Assembly: GCF_025420585.1 (NCBI RefSeq)
Contig: NZ_JAOEGB010000017.1
Location: forward strand, 1-64,000
Reading direction: 5' to 3'
Source of the DNA: Planotetraspora sp. A-T 1434
Lineage (GTDB): Bacteria > Actinomycetota > Actinomycetes > Streptosporangiales > Streptosporangiaceae
Length of the DNA stretch: 64,000 nt
Below, piece after piece: positions 60,116-64,000 of the stretch. Each line of letters starts with the position of its first letter. The stretch's first letter is position 1. The position numbers were made by a program, and so were the translations under genes. The notes under the pieces were generated by a model. That model was not told where the DNA came from, searched no databases, and saw nothing but the letters and a program-made list of their open reading frames with translations.

Positions 60116-61587
60116 GCGCCGGGACGGACGCCGCGCCGGCGCAGGTGTCGTTCGCCCAGGTGGGGATGTGGATCACCGAGCGGATGGGCCGCGCGGGCTC
60201 CGCGTACCACATGCCCCTGCTCATCACCCTCGACGGCCCGCTCGACCCCTGCGCGCTGATCCAGGCGTGCGAGGCGCTGATCCGGCGGCATCCCATCCTG
60301 TCGAGCGCGATCGAGGAGCGCGACGGCATCCTGGTCGAGGTCCCCGGCGCCCGCCCGCCGATCAGGGTGACGGTCGCCGGCGACCTCGACGAGCTGGTGC
60401 GCGAGGAGACCCTGCGGCCGTTCGACGTCGAGCGGGGACCGCTGGCGCGGATCACGCTGGCCCGCGTCTCGCCCACCCGCCACGTCCTGATCTTCGTGGC
60501 CCATCACCTCGTCTTCGACGGCGAGTCGAAGGACGTGCTGGTCCGGGACCTGGCCGCCTTCTACAACGGCGTTCCGCTCGTCCGCCTGCCCGTGTCGTAC
60601 GCCGCGCACGCCGAGGCGGAGCGCGACCGGGTGGCCGCCGACCTCGACGCGGCCCGTGACTACTGGCGCGAGCACTGGCGGGAGCCGGGCGAGGTCGCCC
60701 TGCCGGGACTGTCCGGCGCGCCCTCACGCGGAGCCGCCGAAGGGTTCGTGCACACCTTCCGGGCGGAGCTGCCCGACGTGCCCGGCGCCTCCCGTTTCGA
60801 GGTGTTCCTGGCGTGCGTCCACGCGCTCCTGTTCGCGTACGGCAACGCCGAGCCGGTCTGCGCGATCGATGTGTCCACCCGGACGCCCGAGGTCCGCGAC
60901 CACATCGGGCTGTTCGTCAACGAGCTTCCCGTGTCGTCCACGCCCTGTCCCGGTATGACGGTCGCCGCCCTCGCCGTCCGGCTCCATGGGGACCTGCGGG
61001 AGATGTACCGGTTCCGCCCGGTGCCGGTCGCCCGCGCCGTCCGGGGGCTCCGGCCCCGTACGGCACTGGCCCCCGTCTCGGTGAGTTACCGCAAGCGGCG
61101 GGCGGATCCACGGTTCGCCGAGCTGGATGCCGCCGTGGACTGGACGGTCTTCAACCACGCGGTCCGCAGTGCTCTGCACCTCCAGGCGGTCGACGGCCCC
61201 GACGGCCTCACCGTGATCATGCAGTACAGCTCAAGCGTCCTTGTGACCCAAATAGCGAAGGACCTCACCGCAATCATGAAAAATCCGGACACTGTCCTGG
61301 GGGAGATCGTGGCAGGCCGTACGGAACCGGCGAGCCTCGCGGACGAGATCAGGGCCATCTGGCAGGAGGTGCTCGGCATCGACGAGATCGGTGACGAGGA
61401 GGACCTCTTCGACCTGGGCGGTCACTCTCTGACCATCACGCAGATCATCGCCCGCATGCGCAAGCGCCTCGGCATCGAGGTGCCGCTCGACGTGTTCTTC
61501 GACACCCCCACGATCGCCGGGGTCCTCGAGTCGATCGGCGACTCGGTGGAGGCCGGACGGTCCGACGTGGCGGGCAGCCGCCGGTGA
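60112..61587 (+). CDS. NRPS condensation-PCP didomain protein
   Basis: Protein of 491 aa. Condensation domain ~10-410 with an intact 'HHLVFDG' (131-137), then a carrier domain with 'LFDLGGHSLTITQIIARMRK' (Ser439). There is no adenylation domain, so the PCP must be loaded in trans, most simply by the preceding ligase, or acylated by the E1/E2 set that follows. ATG 60112 overlaps the ligase stop; its own stop overlaps the E1 alpha start. Confidence 0.9.
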   Translation: MSAGTDAAPAQVSFAQVGMWITERMGRAGSAYHMPLLITLDGPLDPCALIQACEALIRRHPILSSAIEERDGILVEVPGARPPIRVTVAGDLDELVREETLRPFDVERGPLARITLARVSPTRHVLIFVAHHLVFDGESKDVLVRDLAAFYNGVPLVRLPVSYAAHAEAERDRVAADLDAARDYWREHWREPGEVALPGLSGAPSRGAAEGFVHTFRAELPDVPGASRFEVFLACVHALLFAYGNAEPVCAIDVSTRTPEVRDHIGLFVNELPVSSTPCPGMTVAALAVRLHGDLREMYRFRPVPVARAVRGLRPRTALAPVSVSYRKRRADPRFAELDAAVDWTVFNHAVRSALHLQAVDGPDGLTVIMQYSSSVLVTQIAKDLTAIMKNPDTVLGEIVAGRTEPASLADEIRAIWQEVLGIDEIGDEEDLFDLGGHSLTITQIIARMRKRLGIEVPLDVFFDTPTIAGVLESIGDSVEAGRSDVAGSRR

Positions 61588-62510
61588 CGGAGCCGGCCGC
61601 AACACTCGTCCGGCTCCCTCGGGCGGCCGACGAAGACCTCGACCTGCTGCTTCTGATCAGGCACTTCGAGCTCGCCCTGCTCGACCTCTTCGGCCGGGGC
61701 GAGCTCAACGGCACGACCCACACCTGCGTCGGCCAGGAGTACGTCCCCGTCGCGCTCCGGCGGCTGCTCGGGGAGACGGACTACGTGTTCAGCAACCACC
61801 GGGGGCACGGCCACTACCTCGCGAGGTTCGACGACCCGGAGGGGCTGCTCGCCGAGATCATGGGACGGGAGGGGGCCGTCTGCAACGGGGTGGGCGGCAG
61901 CCAGCACATCCTCCGGGACCGCTATGTGTCCACCGGCGTCCAGGGTGAGAGCCTCCCCGTGGCCACCGGAGCCGCGCTGCACCTGAAGCGCACCGCGCCC
62001 GGAGCCCTGGCCTGCGTCTACATCGGCGACGGCACCTGGGGGGAGGGCGCCGTCTACGAGGCGCTGAACCTGGCCTCGCTCTGGCGGCTGCCGCTGCTGA
62101 TCGTCGTCGAGCACAACGGGATCGCGCAGTCAACGCCCACGGCTCGCCAGATGGCCGGGACCGTGCGCTCCCGCGCCCAGGCGTTCGGCGTGCGCCACCA
62201 CGGCATCGAGACCTCCGATCTCAACGCGATCAGGCACGAACTCGCGCCGCTCGTGGCGGAGGTGCGGTTCGAAGGCCGGCCACTGGTCGTCGAGTTCGTC
62301 ACGCATCGGCTCGGCCCGCACAGCAAGGGCGACGACACCCGTCCCCCCGAGGTCGTCGAGCACGCGCGGGCCCGCGACTGGTACGGCCTCTACGCCGAGG
62401 CCCATCCCGAGCAGTTCGCCCGCGCGGACGAGGCCCAGCGCGCCCGAGTCGCGGCGATCGTCCAGGACGTCTCCGCCCGTCCGCTCTCGGGGTGGGATCC
62501 GTGCGCGTAG
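61584..62510 (+). CDS. 2-oxoacid dehydrogenase-type E1 alpha subunit (TPP)
   Basis: Thiamine-diphosphate enzyme subunit of 308 aa. TPP-binding motif 'YIGDGTWGEGAVYEALNLAS' (GDG...N). 'THTCVGQEYVPVALRRLL' and 'SNHRGHGHYLARFDDPEGLL' with 'GVGGSQHI' match E1 alpha of the acetoin/branched-chain/pyruvate dehydrogenase type. It would decarboxylate an alpha-keto acid (or take a ketol unit) and pass it to the lipoyl protein encoded downstream. Start GTG 61584 overlaps the C-PCP stop. Its presence in an NRPS operon suggests a biosynthetic acyl donor role and argues against central metabolism. Confidence 0.88.
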   Translation: MTEPAATLVRLPRAADEDLDLLLLIRHFELALLDLFGRGELNGTTHTCVGQEYVPVALRRLLGETDYVFSNHRGHGHYLARFDDPEGLLAEIMGREGAVCNGVGGSQHILRDRYVSTGVQGESLPVATGAALHLKRTAPGALACVYIGDGTWGEGAVYEALNLASLWRLPLLIVVEHNGIAQSTPTARQMAGTVRSRAQAFGVRHHGIETSDLNAIRHELAPLVAEVRFEGRPLVVEFVTHRLGPHSKGDDTRPPEVVEHARARDWYGLYAEAHPEQFARADEAQRARVAAIVQDVSARPLSGWDPCA

Positions 62511-63493
62511 CGGAGAACCTCAACGCCGCCCTGCACGGCCTGCTGGAGGCCGACCCTTCGGCGTACGTGATCGGCGAGGACATCCTCGACCCGTACGGCG
62601 GCGCCTTCAAGATCACCAAGGGGCTGTCCAGCCGGTTTCCCGATCGGGTGCTCGGCACGCCCATCAGCGAGTCCGGCATCACCGGCCTCGCCGCCGGGCT
62701 CGCCCTGTGCGGTGACGCGGCCATCGTCGAGATCATGTTCGGCGACTTCGTGGCGCTGGCCTTCGACCAGATCGTCAACTTCGCCGCCAAGTCGGTCTCG
62801 ATGTACGGCTCGCACGTCCCGATGCGGATGGTCGTCCGGTGCCCCACCGGGGGCGGCCGCGGCTACGGCCCGACCCACAGCCAGAGCATGCAGAAGCACT
62901 TCATCGGCGTGCCGGGGCTGTCGGTCTACGAGATGTCGCCGCTCCACGACAACCGGGCAGTGCTCGCCGCCATGCTGGCGTCGGGCGGGCCGTCCGTGTT
63001 CTTCGAGGACAAGGTCCTCTACACCCTGCGCATGCACGACGTCGGCGACCTGTTCCGGCACGACTTCGTGCCGGGGACCGACGTCGCCCGGGTCTTCCTC
63101 GACGACCCGTCGGCGGCCGACTGCGTGATCATCGCCCCCGGCGGGATGGTCGACCGGGCGGTCCGGGCCATGCGGACGCTCCTTCTGGAGCACGAGGTGA
63201 CGTGCTGCCTGCTCGTCCCCTCGCGGCTCTACCCATTCGACGCCGAGCCGCTGCTTCCCGCTCTCCGGGGGGCGAGAGCCGTACTGGTGGCGGAGGAGGG
63301 CACCGCGGGCGGGACCTGGGGGAGCGAGGTGGCCCAGCGGATCCACCGGCTCATGTGGAAGGATCTCCGGCGGCCGGTGACGCTCGTCCACTCCGCCGAC
63401 AGCGTGATCCCCACCGCCGCTCATCTGGAGCGGCGGGTGCTCGTGCAGGAGTCCACGATTCACGACGCGGTGCTGGAGGCCCTGCGTGACTGA
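62501..63493 (+). CDS. 2-oxoacid dehydrogenase-type E1 beta subunit
   Basis: Transketolase-like pyrimidine-binding subunit of 330 aa. 'VIGEDILDPYGGAFKITKGL', 'PISESGITGLAAGLALCGDA', 'EIMFGDFVALAFDQIVNFAA' and 'RCPTGGGRGYGPTHSQSMQK' are characteristic of E1 beta. Start GTG 62501 is chosen over GTG 62492 because GGTGGG sits at the right distance; it overlaps the E1 alpha stop by 10 bp. It pairs with E1 alpha to form the TPP active site. Confidence 0.9.
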   Translation: MRVAENLNAALHGLLEADPSAYVIGEDILDPYGGAFKITKGLSSRFPDRVLGTPISESGITGLAAGLALCGDAAIVEIMFGDFVALAFDQIVNFAAKSVSMYGSHVPMRMVVRCPTGGGRGYGPTHSQSMQKHFIGVPGLSVYEMSPLHDNRAVLAAMLASGGPSVFFEDKVLYTLRMHDVGDLFRHDFVPGTDVARVFLDDPSAADCVIIAPGGMVDRAVRAMRTLLLEHEVTCCLLVPSRLYPFDAEPLLPALRGARAVLVAEEGTAGGTWGSEVAQRIHRLMWKDLRRPVTLVHSADSVIPTAAHLERRVLVQESTIHDAVLEALRD

Positions 63494-64000
63494 TATCCGG
63501 GTGCCGAAGCTCAACAACAACGACACCTCCTACATCCTGATCGAATGGCTCGTCGAGGACGGCCAGCAGATCAAGGCCGGCGACCCCGTCGCGGTCCTGG
63601 AGACCTCCAAGGCGACGGAGGAGCTGGTCAGTGAGGAGGACGGCTTCCTCTGGCAGGCCCTCCCACTCAACGCCGACTGCCCGCCCGGCGCGCTCATCGC
63701 CCGGCTGACGAGCGAGGAGGTCCGGCCCGGCTCCGAAGCCGGGGCACGGGACGGCGGGGCGGGGCACGCCAGGTCGTGGGACGGCGGAGCTCGGGATGGC
63801 GCGGCGGGCGACGGCGCGGCGGGGAATGGCGCGTCCGGCGCCGAACCGCTGATCACCGCGCCCGCGCAGGCGTTGATCGACCAGCTGGGCATCGACCTGG
63901 CGGACGTGCGCGCCCTCGGCGTGTCCGTCGTCCGCCGCGCGGATATCGAACGGCTCGCCGCGACCCGTTCCGAGGCGAGCACGCGCCCGGAGGGCACCCC
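63486..64000 (+). CDS. Lipoyl-domain E2-like protein, truncated by window edge
   Basis: Partial protein (first ~171 aa). Begins with a lipoyl domain 'IRVPKLNNNDTSYILIEWLV', lipoylation Lys42 in 'LETSKATEEL'. A Gly/Ala/Asp-rich repetitive linker (about 85-115) follows, then a peripheral-subunit-binding domain 'LITAPAQALIDQLGIDLADV' ending 'VVRRADIERLAA'. The acyltransferase domain, if present, lies beyond 64000. Start GTG 63486 overlaps the E1 beta stop by 8 bp. It would carry the acyl unit from E1, possibly to a carrier protein in place of CoA. Confidence 0.85.
   Translation, partial: MTDIRVPKLNNNDTSYILIEWLVEDGQQIKAGDPVAVLETSKATEELVSEEDGFLWQALPLNADCPPGALIARLTSEEVRPGSEAGARDGGAGHARSWDGGARDGAAGDGAAGNGASGAEPLITAPAQALIDQLGIDLADVRALGVSVVRRADIERLAATRSEASTRPEGT

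Overview
The window is high-GC, densely coded actinobacterial DNA. The gene content (actinobacterial dapA-rnj and ftsK-rimO-pgsA-cinA-clgR blocks, GntR/IclR/ROK regulators, an AfsR/SARP regulator, Tat- and lipoprotein-exported proteins, an NRPS cluster) suggests a soil filamentous actinomycete. Streptosporangiaceae-like is my guess; no rRNA or other marker settles it. I saw no tRNA, rRNA, CRISPR array, integrase or insertion sequence. All product names come from reading translated sequence by eye; no database was searched.

Layout. 0-2.6 kb: a tandem-GntR protein, radC, a GntR/UTRA regulator and a small unknown gene. 2.8-6.1 kb: dapA, RNase J and a DUF402 protein. 6.1-11.1 kb: an AfsR-like regulator followed by a DHA2 drug exporter; the regulator carries a His/Gly hexapeptide repeat. 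11.1-21.7 kb: an oxidative uronate/aldarate locus with two paralogous IclR regulators, a sugar ABC transporter, uronate dehydrogenase, glucarate-dehydratase-like enzyme, 5-dehydro-4-deoxyglucarate dehydratase, ketoglutarate-semialdehyde dehydrogenase and one TIM-barrel-like unknown. 21.7-22.1 kb: a gene-free stretch full of direct and inverted repeats. 22.1-30.2 kb: a pectin/unsaturated-uronate locus (kduI, kduD, a KdgR-like IclR regulator, a Tat-exported beta-helix enzyme, a KDG kinase). Three matching operator-like palindromes link it, and a nucleobase salvage trio (cytosine deaminase, 2-oxoglutarate dioxygenase, NCS1 permease) lies inside it. 30.3-41.7 kb: housekeeping genes (ftsK, RodZ-like, rimO, pgsA, cinA C-domain, clgR, nei), then Rrf2, an FeS-type photolyase and a membrane EEP-family protein. 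41.8-49.7 kb: an amino-sugar/muropeptide-type locus (two ROK paralogues, a GH3 hexosaminidase, an ABC transporter, a VanX-like dipeptidase). 49.8-64.0 kb: a divergent biosynthetic cluster that runs off the right edge.

The biosynthetic cluster is the most interesting part. Leftward it has one giant C-A-PCP-TE-MFS polypeptide whose thioesterase has Cys where Ser is usual, a free PCP, a free condensation domain with a CHxxxDG motif, and a dimethylformamidase-like enzyme fused to a propeller-like tail. Rightward it has a free AMP-ligase, a C-PCP protein, and a complete 2-oxoacid-dehydrogenase-like set (E1 alpha, E1 beta and the start of a lipoyl/E2 protein). Two near-identical 27-bp palindromes sit between the two arms. 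This points to a small peptide-like product that may take an acyl unit from a TPP/lipoyl complex, be released by a Cys thioesterase and be exported by the fused MFS domain. The product is not predictable from the sequence alone.
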